Shown here piece after piece: positions 7,737-14,706 of a stretch of 21,760 bases of DNA. How positions within the stretch are numbered: the stretch's first letter is position 1; each line of letters begins with the position of its first letter. Position numbers and translations under genes: made by a program. The notes under the pieces are model-generated. The model was not told the origin of the DNA. It did not search any database and saw only the letters and a list, made by a program, of their open reading frames with translations. The DNA lies in contig QGUR01000031.1 of NCBI GenBank assembly GCA_003242205.1, positions 1 to 21,760 of the forward strand, written 5' to 3'. The stretch is from Chloroflexota bacterium (GTDB taxonomy: Bacteria; Chloroflexota; Anaerolineae; Aggregatilineales; Phototrophicaceae).

Positions 7737-8570
7737 ATGCCAGTTAAAGTATACAAGCCTACCTCGGCTGGCCGGCGCGGCATGACCGGGCACAGCTTCG
7801 AGGAGATCACCAAGTCAAAGCCGGAAAAGTCGCTGACCGAAGCGCTGCGCAAGCGCGGTGGTCGCAACCACAGCGGTCGCCTCACCGTGCGCCATCGTGG
7901 CGGTGGTCATCGCCGTCGTTACCGCATCATCGACTTCAAGCGGGATAAGTTTGACATTCCCGCCGAGGTCATTGCGATTGAGTACGATCCCAATCGCTCG
8001 GCGCGTATCGCGCTGCTGCAGTACGCCGATGGCGAGAAGCGCTACATCATCGCGCCGCTGGGCCTGAAGGTTGGCGATCGCGTCGCCAACGGCGAACGGG
8101 CGGAATTGCGCCCCGGAAACGCGCTCTACATTCGCGACATCCCGGTCGGCACGCAGATTCACAATATCGAGCTGCTGCCGGGCCGCGGCGGGCAACTGGC
8201 GCGTTCGGCTGGCGTTTCGGCGCAGTTGCTGGCGAAGGAAGGTAGCTACGCTCAGATCCGCCTGCCTAGCGGCGAGGTTCGTCTGGTGCATGAGAAGTGC
8301 ATGGCGACGATTGGTCAGGTTGGCAATACCGATCATGGCAATATCAAGATCGGCAAGGCCGGCCGTAAGCGCTGGATGGGCTGGCGGCCAACGGTTCGCG
8401 GTGTCGCCATGGACCCCGGCAGCCACCCGCATGGCGGTGGTGAAGGTCGTTCCGGTATCGGCATGCCCGGGCCGAAGACGCCTTGGGGCAAACCGGCGCT
8501 TGGCAAGCGCACCCGCGTCAACAAGCGCACGGCCAAGTTCATCGTTCGCCGGCGTGGCAAACGTCGTTAG
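7737..8570 (+). CDS. rplB: 50S ribosomal protein L2
   Basis: L2 is the most conserved large-subunit protein; it binds near the peptidyl transferase centre and the B7b intersubunit bridge. The 277 residues match the family. Hallmarks: GGRNHSGRLTVRHRGGGHRRRYR (41-63), IEYDPNRSARIALLQYADGEKRYI, GNAL, a basic C-terminal tail and HPHGGGEGR (230-238). The context of the last motif is DPGSHPHGGG, whereas most bacteria have NPxDHPHGGG, so the Asp before the essential His is Ser229 here. The SD is weak (GGGG at 7723-7726, plus GAAAG). An unusually long gap with a 14-bp stem-loop separates it from rpsS. Confidence 0.98.
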   Translation: MPVKVYKPTSAGRRGMTGHSFEEITKSKPEKSLTEALRKRGGRNHSGRLTVRHRGGGHRRRYRIIDFKRDKFDIPAEVIAIEYDPNRSARIALLQYADGEKRYIIAPLGLKVGDRVANGERAELRPGNALYIRDIPVGTQIHNIELLPGRGGQLARSAGVSAQLLAKEGSYAQIRLPSGEVRLVHEKCMATIGQVGNTDHGNIKIGKAGRKRWMGWRPTVRGVAMDPGSHPHGGGEGRSGIGMPGPKTPWGKPALGKRTRVNKRTAKFIVRRRGKRR

Positions 8571-8579
8571 GGCAATCAT

Positions 8580-8640
8580 CGGCGCCTGGCGTCTGGCTAG
8601 TGGTGGGGATAACTGGTCAGTCGCCGGACGCCAGGCGCCG
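8580..8640 (+). repeat. Long perfect stem-loop between rplB and rpsS
   Basis: 14-bp perfect inverted repeat CGGCGCCTGGCGTC (8580-8593) / GACGCCAGGCGCCG (8627-8640), prolonged by a T-G wobble and GGC/GCC (8595-8597 with 8623-8625) around a 25-nt loop. It begins 9 nt after the rplB stop and ends 27 nt before rpsS. There is no U-tract. It may be an internal attenuator, an mRNA-processing site or a palindromic intergenic repeat that inserted here. Confidence 0.6.
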
Positions 8641-8667
8641 AGAGCCGACACCAAAGGTTGAAGAGGT

Positions 8668-8940
8668 ATGTCACGTTCACTGAAGAAGGGGCCATACGTA
8701 GACCCCAAGCTACTCAAGAAGATTGAGAAGCTGAACAGCGAAAACAAGAAAACGGTCATTCGGACCTGGAGCCGCGCGAGCACGATCTTTCCGCAGATGG
8801 TGGGCCACACGATTGCCGTGCATGATGGCCGCCGCCATGTACCGATTTATGTGACGGAAAACATGGTTGGCCATAAGCTGGGCGAGTTTGCCCCCACGCG
8901 GACGTATCGCGGCCACATGGTCGAGAAGAAGAAGAAATAG
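8668..8940 (+). CDS. rpsS: 30S ribosomal protein S19
   Basis: S19 forms a heterodimer with S13 in the 30S head and contacts tRNA and the 50S subunit. The 90 residues include MSRSLKKGPYVDPKLLKKIE, VIRTWSRASTIFPQMVGHTIAVHDGRRHVPIYVTENMVGHKLGEFAPTRTYRGH, a textbook S19 core, and a poly-Lys end. The likely SD is AAAGG (8653-8657, 10 nt). A GAGG directly abutting the ATG is too close to act. rplV follows after 9 nt. Confidence 0.98.
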   Translation: MSRSLKKGPYVDPKLLKKIEKLNSENKKTVIRTWSRASTIFPQMVGHTIAVHDGRRHVPIYVTENMVGHKLGEFAPTRTYRGHMVEKKKK

Positions 8941-8949
8941 GGGGGAGCG

Positions 8950-9291
8950 ATGGAAGTCCGTTCCACTGTTCGTTACTTGTCGATCTCCCCACAGAAGCTC
9001 CGTCTCGTGTGCGATAAAGTGCGCGGGTTGGATGCCCAGGAAGCGCTGGTGATCCTGAAGTTCATGCCGCAGAAGGGCGCGCAATTCGTGTCCAAGGCCG
9101 TGGCTTCGGCGCTGGCGAATGCAGAGAACAACTTTGACCTGGACCCGACTGGCATGTACGTTCGTACGATTTACGCGGATGGCGGGCCGATGCAGAAGCG
9201 CTGGAAGGCCGGTGCGCGTGGCCGCTATAAGCCGCGCAAGCGTCGCACCTCGCACCTGACGGTCATCCTGGCAGAGCGAGAAGGGAAATAG
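8950..9291 (+). CDS. rplV: 50S ribosomal protein L22
   Basis: L22 extends a beta-hairpin into the exit tunnel beside L4 and is a target of macrolide-resistance mutations. The 113 residues carry VRYLSISPQKLRLVCDKVRG near the N-terminus and the hairpin/tail region DGGPMQKRWKAGARGRYKPRKRRTSHLTVILAE. The SD GGGGGAG (8941-8947) lies right after the rpsS stop, very close to the ATG, and indicates coupling. 6 nt separate it from rpsC. Confidence 0.97.
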   Translation: MEVRSTVRYLSISPQKLRLVCDKVRGLDAQEALVILKFMPQKGAQFVSKAVASALANAENNFDLDPTGMYVRTIYADGGPMQKRWKAGARGRYKPRKRRTSHLTVILAEREGK

Positions 9292-9297
9292 GAAAGT

Positions 9298-9978
9298 ATG
9301 GGCCGTAAAGTAAACCCGATCGGCTTTCGCCTGAAGGTGAACCGTGATTGGGATGCGCGCTGGTTTGCGGAAAAGCAGCGTTATACCGAGCAACTGCACG
9401 AAGACTTCCAGATTCGTCGTTACATCCGCTCGGAAGCGCAGCGCGCCGGCGTCTCTCGTCTGGAGATCGAGCGCTATCCGAACCAGCTTCTGGTGACCAT
9501 CCACACCGCCCGCCCCGGCATCCTCATCGGGCGTAAGGGCGAAGCGGTGAAGAAGATGCGCCAAGGGCTGGAAGAAATGACGGGCAAGAAGGTCAAGGTC
9601 GAGGTTTCGGAGATTGAAAAGCCGGACACCGACGCGGCGCTGATTGCTGAAAATATCGCCTCCCAGCTTGAGAAGCGCATCGGCCACAGCCGCGCCATGA
9701 AGCGCGCGATCAGCCAGGCCATGCGCCAGGGCGCGCAGGGCATCCGTATCGAAGTCAGCGGCCGTCTGGCCGGAGCCGACATGGCCCGCCGTGAATGGGC
9801 GAGCGAAGGGCGCATCCCGCGCAATACGCTGCGCGCCGACATCGACTACGGGACTGCCGAAGCGCTGACGACGTTTGGTCGTATTGGCGTCAAGGTCTGG
9901 GTCTACAAGGGCGACGTGCTGCGGGACGACAAGTCGAAGCCAGCCGGCGAGCCTAAGGAAGCGTACGTCACGCCCTGA
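9298..9978 (+). CDS. rpsC: 30S ribosomal protein S3
   Basis: S3 forms part of the mRNA entry tunnel and helicase activity of the 30S subunit. The 226 residues start MGRKVNPIGFRL. A type-II KH domain has its GxxG loop at GRKG (78-81, within PGILIGRKGEAVKKM). The C-terminal domain includes GIRIEVSGRLAGADMARREWASEGRIPRNTLRADIDYG and GVKVWVYKGDVL. The tail after VYKGDVL is short (about 20 residues). rplP follows after 29 nt. Confidence 0.98.
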   Translation: MGRKVNPIGFRLKVNRDWDARWFAEKQRYTEQLHEDFQIRRYIRSEAQRAGVSRLEIERYPNQLLVTIHTARPGILIGRKGEAVKKMRQGLEEMTGKKVKVEVSEIEKPDTDAALIAENIASQLEKRIGHSRAMKRAISQAMRQGAQGIRIEVSGRLAGADMARREWASEGRIPRNTLRADIDYGTAEALTTFGRIGVKVWVYKGDVLRDDKSKPAGEPKEAYVTP

Positions 9979-10007
9979 CGGCGCGCTGGATTCGAGGAGT
10001 AGATGCA

Positions 10008-10442
10008 ATGTTAATGCCAAAGCGTGTTAAATACCGCAAGCAGATGCGTGGCCGGATGACCGGCAAGGCCTATCGAGGCTCGACGGTCGAGTTCGGCGAG
10101 TACGGTCTGCAGGCGTTGGAGCCGGTCTGGCTGACCAGCCGGCAGATTGAAGCGGCGCGTCGCACGATGGTTCGCTACATTCGCCGTCGCGGTAAGGTGT
10201 GGATTCGCATTTTCCCCGACAAGCCGTATACCAAGAAGGCTGCCGAAACCCGCATGGGTAAGGGCAAGGGGTCGGTTGAGTACTGGGTGGCGGTCGTAAA
10301 GCCGGGGCGCATTCTGTTCGAAATGGGCGGCATTTCGGAAGAGGAAGCGCGAGAGGCGCTGCGTCTCGCCAGCCACAAGCTGCCGATCAAGACCAAGTTC
10401 GTCAAGCGCATCGACCCGATTTCTGGAGTGGAGCAGGGCTGA
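10008..10442 (+). CDS. rplP: 50S ribosomal protein L16
   Basis: L16 organises the A-site tRNA elbow region of the 50S subunit. The 144 residues begin MLMPKRVKYRKQMRGRMTGKA, nearly invariant in the family, and include RRGKVWIRIFPDKPYTKK, ETRMGKGKGSVEYWVAVVKPGRILFE and ALRLASHKLPIKTKFV. The SD GAGGAG (9994-9999) is 8 nt before ATG, one of the best in the window. Its stop overlaps the rpmC start by one base (TGATG), so termination-reinitiation coupling is expected. Confidence 0.98.
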   Translation: MLMPKRVKYRKQMRGRMTGKAYRGSTVEFGEYGLQALEPVWLTSRQIEAARRTMVRYIRRRGKVWIRIFPDKPYTKKAAETRMGKGKGSVEYWVAVVKPGRILFEMGGISEEEAREALRLASHKLPIKTKFVKRIDPISGVEQG

Positions 10443-10663
10443 TGTACGCGAAAGAAATTCGGAAAATGACGGACGAGCAGATTCTCGACGCCATCGAAGA
10501 CCAGAAGGAAGCGCTCTTTAACCTGCGGTTCCAGGAGGCTTCGGGGCAGTTGGAAGATGTGAATGCCCTCAAGCGCACCCGTCGCGATATCGCGCGGCTG
10601 AAAACCATCCTCCGCGAGCGGCAGTTGGCCGCGCAGCGGGTGAGCGAAGAAGGGAAGAAGTAA
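10442..10663 (+). CDS. rpmC: 50S ribosomal protein L29
   Basis: L29 sits next to L23 at the tunnel exit. The 73 residues form the expected two-helix hairpin: KEIRKMTDEQILDAIEDQKEALFNLRFQEASGQLED, then ALKRTRRDIARLKTILRERQ. It is slightly longer than E. coli L29 (63 aa) because of a charged tail. The start overlaps the rplP stop by one base. rpsQ begins 2 nt after its stop. Confidence 0.96.
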   Translation: MYAKEIRKMTDEQILDAIEDQKEALFNLRFQEASGQLEDVNALKRTRRDIARLKTILRERQLAAQRVSEEGKK

Positions 10664-10665
10664 TC

Positions 10666-10989
10666 ATGCCAAACAAGCGCAGGCGGCTGGTGGGCCGCGT
10701 TGTCAGCGACAAGATGGACAAGACGGTGACGGTGTTGCTGGAAAAACGCAGCATCCACCCGATCTATAAGAAGTATGTCGTGTCGACCAAGAAGGTACAC
10801 GCCCATGACGAGAGCAACTCCATTGAAGTTGGCTCGGTGGTGCGTATTGTCGAAAGCAAGCCGCTGAGCAAGACCAAGCGCTGGGTGGTCGAGGAAGTGC
10901 TGGCGCGTCCGGGCGAGGCGCTGGTGACCGATCTGGCTGACGAGGTCGGGCTGACCGGCCAGGAACAGGGCGAGGAGGCGGCAGAATGA
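10666..10989 (+). CDS. rpsQ: 30S ribosomal protein S17
   Basis: S17 is an early-assembly OB-fold protein of the 30S body. The core (about 1-85) shows LVGRVVSDKMDKTVTVLLEKRSIHPIYKKYV and AHDESNSIEVGSVVRIVESKPLSKTKRW. The protein is 107 residues, longer than E. coli S17 (84), because of an acidic C-terminal tail rich in Glu, Asp and Gly, which is unusual for an RNA-binding r-protein but seen in some lineages. The last gene of the S10 set, it overlaps rplN by ATGA, fusing the S10 and spc operons into one translationally coupled unit. Confidence 0.96.
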   Translation: MPNKRRRLVGRVVSDKMDKTVTVLLEKRSIHPIYKKYVVSTKKVHAHDESNSIEVGSVVRIVESKPLSKTKRWVVEEVLARPGEALVTDLADEVGLTGQEQGEEAAE

Positions 10990-11357
10990 TCCAGACCGAA
11001 TCCCGTCTCAAGGTGGCCGATAACACGGGCGCTCAGGAGTTGCTGGTGATCCGTGTCGTCGGTGGCTCCCGACGTCGCTATGGCTCGGTCGGCGACATTG
11101 TGGTTGCGACCGTGAAGTCGGCGACGCCGCAGGGCAGCGTCAAGAAGAGCGATATCGTCCGGGCTGTGATCGTGCGTGTGGCCAAGGAATACCGCCGTAG
11201 TGATGGTTCGTACATTCGCTTCGATGACAACGCTGCCGTTATTCTGAACGATGACCTGCAGAACCCGCGCGGAACACGCGTCTTCGGGCCGGTGGCGCGC
11301 GAACTGCGCGATAAGGGCTTTTTGAAGATCGCGTCCCTCGCGCCGGAAACCCTGTAG
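10986..11357 (+). CDS. rplN: 50S ribosomal protein L14
   Basis: L14 lies at the subunit interface (bridge B5/B8) and is the target of the silencing factor RsfS. The 123 residues match the family: MIQTESRLKVADNTGAQELLVIRVVGGS, then GDIVVATVKSATPQGSVKKSDIVRAVIVR, RSDGSYIRFDDNAAVILN and RGTRVFGPVARELR. It starts within the rpsQ stop region (ATGA overlap). 23 nt precede rplX. Confidence 0.98.
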   Translation: MIQTESRLKVADNTGAQELLVIRVVGGSRRRYGSVGDIVVATVKSATPQGSVKKSDIVRAVIVRVAKEYRRSDGSYIRFDDNAAVILNDDLQNPRGTRVFGPVARELRDKGFLKIASLAPETL

Positions 11358-11380
11358 TATCTCAGAAGAGGGTTGCGAAC

Positions 11381-11704
11381 ATGCAGAGGATCAAGAAGGG
11401 CGATACCGTCGAGGTGATCGCCGGCAAGGATCTGGGCGAGCGCGGCGAAGTGATCGCCGTGTTCCCGAAGGAAAATCGCGTCCAGGTTTCGGGCGTGAAC
11501 ATTCTGAAGAAGCACGAGAAGGCGCGCCAGGCCGGCAATCGCCAGGTCCCGGCGCAGATCGTCGAGTTCGAAGGCAAGCTGCACCTGTCCAATGTGATGC
11601 TGGTCTGCCCGAAGTGCGACAAGAAGACCCGTGTGGGCTTCCGCGTTCGCGAGAACGGCTTTAAGGTGCGCGTGTGCCGCGCCTGCGGCAACGAGATTGA
11701 ATAG
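11381..11704 (+). CDS. rplX: 50S ribosomal protein L24, zinc-ribbon (C+) form
   Basis: L24 initiates 50S assembly and stands by the tunnel exit. The 107 residues begin with a KOW motif (IKKGDTVEVIAGKDLGERGEVIAVFP, 4-29). The C-terminal segment has four cysteines, C76-x2-C79 and C99-x2-C102 (VCPKCD and VCRACG), which form a predicted zinc ribbon; many bacteria carry a Cys-less version. The start is set by ATG 11381 after AGAGGG. rplE follows after 10 nt. Confidence 0.97.
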   Translation: MQRIKKGDTVEVIAGKDLGERGEVIAVFPKENRVQVSGVNILKKHEKARQAGNRQVPAQIVEFEGKLHLSNVMLVCPKCDKKTRVGFRVRENGFKVRVCRACGNEIE

Positions 11705-11714
11705 GCCGGGGTCT

Positions 11715-12266
11715 ATGAAGCACAAGTACGCCATTTACAAACGCTACCAGGAACAGGTCGTCCCGGCCCTGAGCGAAGAGTTCGGCTACAAGAACATCAA
11801 CCAGGCGCCGCGCATCGAAAAGATCGTCATCAACATCGGTGAGGGCGCGGCCAACGAGAATCCCAAGTTGCTGGACGGCGCGGTTGACGACCTGACCAGA
11901 ATCAGCGGTCAGAAGCCTGTGATTACGCGGGCCCGGAAGAGCGTGGCGAATTTCAAGCTGCGCGAAGGCCGGCCGATTGGCGTGAAGGTGACGCTTCGCG
12001 GCGAACGGATGTGGGCGCTGCTCGACCGTCTGATCAACATCGCGCTGCCGCGCATTCGCGACTTCCGCGGTGTGTCGCCTGACACGTTCGATGGGCGCGG
12101 GAACTATACCATCGGCCTGCGCGAGCAAATCGTGTTCCCGGAAATTCAGTACGACAAGATCGACCGGGTGCGCGGCATGGAAATTACGATCGTGACCACC
12201 GCCCGGACCGACGAGGAAGGCCGCCGTCTGCTCAAGTTGCTCGGCATGCCTTTCCGCGAGCACTAA
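11715..12266 (+). CDS. rplE: 50S ribosomal protein L5
   Basis: L5 binds 5S rRNA in the central protuberance and contacts P-site tRNA and S13. ATG 11715 (MKHKYAIYKRYQEQVVPALSEEFGYKN) gives 183 residues, the family length. A longer open frame upstream overlaps rplX and lacks support. Conserved parts: APRIEKIVINIGEGAA, GQKPVITRARKSVANFKLREGRPIGVKVTLRGERMW and FRGVSPDTFDGRGNYTIGLREQIVFPEI. The SD is a GGGG stretch at about 11708-11711. 20 nt precede rpsN. Confidence 0.97.
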   Translation: MKHKYAIYKRYQEQVVPALSEEFGYKNINQAPRIEKIVINIGEGAANENPKLLDGAVDDLTRISGQKPVITRARKSVANFKLREGRPIGVKVTLRGERMWALLDRLINIALPRIRDFRGVSPDTFDGRGNYTIGLREQIVFPEIQYDKIDRVRGMEITIVTTARTDEEGRRLLKLLGMPFREH

Positions 12267-12286
12267 GCACTTAGGGGTAACAGGAA

Positions 12287-12493
12287 ATGGCCAAGAAATC
12301 AGTCACGGCGCGCGAAGGCCGCCGCAAGTACAAGGTGCGCGTACGCAACCGCTGCCAGTTTGTGGACCCGAACTCGGGCAAGATATGCGGCCGCCCACGG
12401 GGCTACATCCGCCGCTTTGGCCTCTGCCGCATCCACTTCCGCGAAATGGCGTTGCAGGGCAAGCTTCCCGGCGTGGTCAAGTCAAGCTGGTAG
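12287..12493 (+). CDS. rpsN: 30S ribosomal protein S14, short form with variant zinc knuckle
   Basis: S14 is a small 30S head protein near S3 and S10. The 68 residues have the short type-Z architecture, with GRPRGYIRRFGLCRI and the end LPGVVKSSW. The metal site differs from the norm: the family pattern C-x2-C-x12-C-x2-C is here C23-x10-C34-x12-C47-x2-H50. There are 8 extra residues (QFVDPNSGKI between the first two Cys) and the last Cys is replaced by His. The insertion is an exact multiple of three bases, and the frame is continuous into invariant motifs, so it is not a frameshift. Cys3His could still bind zinc. 19 nt to rpsH. Confidence 0.96.
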   Translation: MAKKSVTAREGRRKYKVRVRNRCQFVDPNSGKICGRPRGYIRRFGLCRIHFREMALQGKLPGVVKSSW

Positions 12494-12512
12494 TCGAAGG
12501 GGCGATCAAGCG

Positions 12513-12917
12513 ATGATAAACGATCCTATTGCGGATATGCTGACGCGCATTCGCAACGCCCTGATGGCGGGTAAGGCGAGCGTCGACATTCCAAAGTCGA
12601 ACCTCAAACTGGAAATTGCCCGGATTCTGAAGGAAGAGGGCTATATCGAAGATTATCAGGTGATCGAACAGTCGCCTGTTGATCTTATCAACATCACGCT
12701 CAAGTATCATGGTTCTCGCCGCGAACGCCGCCCGGTCATCACGCATATCGAGCGCATCAGCAAGCCGGGCCGCCGCGTGTATCGCGGCCGTCGTGATATG
12801 CCGCGCGTGATGAGCGGCATGGGCATCGCGATTGTGACCACGCCCAAGGGCGTGATGACCGCGCAGCAGGCACGCCGCGAACGTACCGGCGGCGAGGTGC
12901 TGTGCTACGTCTGGTAG
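12513..12917 (+). CDS. rpsH: 30S ribosomal protein S8
   Basis: S8 binds 16S helix 21 and in E. coli represses the spc operon at rplE. From ATG 12513 the protein has 134 residues, beginning MINDPIADMLTRIRNALMAGK, and ends GIAIVTTPKGVMTAQQARRERTGGEVLCYVW, the classic S8 C-terminus. An open frame reaching back to 12360 overlaps rpsN and is rejected. SD AAGGGG (12497-12502) is 10 nt upstream. A 74-nt gap follows before rplF, in which I see no strong structure. Confidence 0.97.
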   Translation: MINDPIADMLTRIRNALMAGKASVDIPKSNLKLEIARILKEEGYIEDYQVIEQSPVDLINITLKYHGSRRERRPVITHIERISKPGRRVYRGRRDMPRVMSGMGIAIVTTPKGVMTAQQARRERTGGEVLCYVW

Positions 12918-12991
12918 ACCGTGTTAAGGGGCTTGAACGCGGCCACTGGGCCTTGCGGGAGAAGCTGCCTGAGTGTCTAGGGAATTAAAAC

Positions 12992-13537
12992 ATGTCACGT
13001 ATTGGCAAGAAACCGATCCCGGTGCCGGACAAGGTTTCGGTGTCGATTGAGGAGAAGCGGCGCATTTCGGTCAAGGGGCCGAAAGGCGAGCTTCAGCTCG
13101 ATCTGCCGCCGGATATGACCGTCACCCAGGAAAATGGCGCTCTGTTGGTCCACCGGCCATCCGATGAGCGCCGCCACCGCGCCCTGCATGGCCTGACGCG
13201 CGCGCTGATCGCGAATATGGTTCAGGGCGTGTCCGAGGGCTTCCGCCGGAGCCTGATTGTCGAGGGCGTAGGGTATAGTGGCGAACTTCGCGGCAAAGAT
13301 CTGGTGCTCCGGTTGGGCTATTCACACGAGATCGTCGTCACACCGCCCGAAAACATCACGTTCTCGGTCGAGGGGCGTAATCCGACCACGATTCACGTTG
13401 ACGGCATCGACAAGCAGGTCGTCGGCCAGGTCGCGGCGAACATCCGCGAACTGCGTCCGCCTGAGCCTTATCTGGGCAAGGGCATACGCTATGCCGGCGA
13501 GCAGATCCGTCGCAAGGCGGGCAAGACGGGTAAGTAA
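12992..13537 (+). CDS. rplF: 50S ribosomal protein L6
   Basis: L6 lies near the GTPase-associated centre and sarcin-ricin loop. The 181 residues form two tandem similar domains. It starts MSRIGKKPIPVPDKVSV, with VKGPKGELQLDLP, HGLTRALIANMVQGVSEGFRRSLIVEGVGY in the middle and the C-terminal signature PPEPYLGKGIRYAGEQIRRKAGKTGK. SD AGGGAA (about 12979-12984) is well placed. 12 nt to rplR. Confidence 0.98.
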   Translation: MSRIGKKPIPVPDKVSVSIEEKRRISVKGPKGELQLDLPPDMTVTQENGALLVHRPSDERRHRALHGLTRALIANMVQGVSEGFRRSLIVEGVGYSGELRGKDLVLRLGYSHEIVVTPPENITFSVEGRNPTTIHVDGIDKQVVGQVAANIRELRPPEPYLGKGIRYAGEQIRRKAGKTGK

Positions 13538-13549
13538 GGAATAATCACG

Positions 13550-13927
13550 ATGGCAACCTCGAAGGCACTCAAGAAGAAACATGCATCGCGCTATCGGCGT
13601 CATCGCCGCGTGCGCTCTCGTGTCATCGGCACGCCGGCCCGTCCACGTTTGAACGTGTTCCGCAGCCTGACGGGCATCTATGCCCAGGTGATCGACGACA
13701 CTATTGGCCACACACTGGTGTCGGCCTCGACAATCGACAGGGGCATTGCCGCGCAGGTCGCGGGCAAAACCGGGACGGAAGCTGCCAGAATCGTCGGCCA
13801 GGTGCTCGCGCAGCGCGCCAAGGAAGCCGGTATCGAGAAAGTCGTCTTCGACCGTGGCGGTTACAAGTATCATGGCCGTGTCGCCGCGCTGGCTGAAGGC
13901 GCTCGCGAAGCCGGTCTAGACTTCTAG
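13550..13927 (+). CDS. rplR: 50S ribosomal protein L18
   Basis: L18 binds 5S rRNA in the central protuberance together with L5. The 125 residues have a basic N-terminus (KKKHASRYRRHRRVRSRVIGTPARPRLNVFRS), the core IYAQVIDDTIGHTLVSAST, and the C-terminal FDRGGYKYHGRVAALAEGAREAGLDF. SD AAGGAA (about 13536-13541) overlaps the end of rplF. 13 nt to rpsE. Confidence 0.98.
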   Translation: MATSKALKKKHASRYRRHRRVRSRVIGTPARPRLNVFRSLTGIYAQVIDDTIGHTLVSASTIDRGIAAQVAGKTGTEAARIVGQVLAQRAKEAGIEKVVFDRGGYKYHGRVAALAEGAREAGLDF

Positions 13928-13940
13928 GTTGGAGTAAAGA

Positions 13941-14510
13941 ATGGCGAAACAACAACGTGAACAGCGCGAGCCGCGCGAGCTTCGCGATGAGCGTGAAGAA
14001 CTGGATGAGCGCGTCATCGACATCAAGCGCGTCGCCAAAGTGATCAAGGGCGGTCGCCGCTTCGCCTTCCGCACCGTGGTTGTGGTCGGCGATGGTCAGG
14101 GGCGTGTCGGCGTTGGCATCGGCAAGGCCCGCGGCGTGCCGGACAGCATCCGCAAGGGAACCGAGCGCGCGCGTCGTAGTATGCGGAAGTACGCGCTTTC
14201 GGGCACGACCATTCCGCACCCGGTCACCGCGCGCTATGGCGGCGCCGAGGTGTTGCTGAAGCCAGCCGCGCCTGGTACTGGCGTGATCGCCGGCGGTGGC
14301 GTGCGCGCGGTGCTTGAAGCGGCCGGTGTGCGCGACATCCTGACTAAGAGCCAGGGCAGCAATAATCTGCTCAACGTTGCGATGGCGACCCTGACAGCGC
14401 TGGAGCAACTGCGCTCGCCCGAGGAAATGGCGGCCATGCGCGGCAAGGACATCAACAGCGTCCGTCCGTTCTGGGAGCGCCGGAAGCCGGAGGCGGTGAC
14501 CAATGAGTAA
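13941..14510 (+). CDS. rpsE: 30S ribosomal protein S5
   Basis: S5 acts in decoding fidelity and the mRNA entry channel. The 189 residues have a charged Glu/Arg-rich N-terminal extension of about 24 residues. The double-stranded-RNA-binding domain follows (VIDIKRVAKVIKGGRRFAFRTVVVVGDG) and then the C-terminal domain with GVIAGGGVRAVLEAAGVRDILTKSQGSNN. SD GGAG lies just upstream of the ATG. The last eight bases (ATGAGTAA) contain the rpmD start, so the two are coupled. Confidence 0.98.
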   Translation: MAKQQREQREPRELRDEREELDERVIDIKRVAKVIKGGRRFAFRTVVVVGDGQGRVGVGIGKARGVPDSIRKGTERARRSMRKYALSGTTIPHPVTARYGGAEVLLKPAAPGTGVIAGGGVRAVLEAAGVRDILTKSQGSNNLLNVAMATLTALEQLRSPEEMAAMRGKDINSVRPFWERRKPEAVTNE

Positions 14511-14706
14511 AACGAAGATGCTGACCGTGAAGCTGGTTCGCAGCCCTATCGGCTACGAGAAGAGCCAGGGCGATACCGCGAAGGCGCTTGGGCTGCGCAA
14601 GCTGAACGCGACCGTTACCGTTCCAGATACCCCGTCCGTGCGTGGCCAGATCTTCAAGATCCGCCATCTGGTCGAGGTAACTGAGTCGAAGGAAGCAAGC
14701 AAATGA
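14503..14706 (+). CDS. rpmD: 50S ribosomal protein L30
   Basis: L30 is a small 50S protein near 5S rRNA. The 67 residues contain LTVKLVRSPIGYEKSQGDTAKALGLRKLNATVTVPDTPSVRGQIFKIRHLVEV, the full family core. Its start overlaps the rpsE stop by 8 nt, and its stop overlaps the rplO start by ATGA, so it is translationally coupled on both sides. Confidence 0.97.
   Translation: MSKTKMLTVKLVRSPIGYEKSQGDTAKALGLRKLNATVTVPDTPSVRGQIFKIRHLVEVTESKEASK

Noticed and set aside
12267..12530. Frameshift or sequencing error in rpsN as the cause of the odd zinc knuckle
   Set aside because: The extra 24 nt keep the frame, and conserved S14 motifs flank it on both sides in the same frame.
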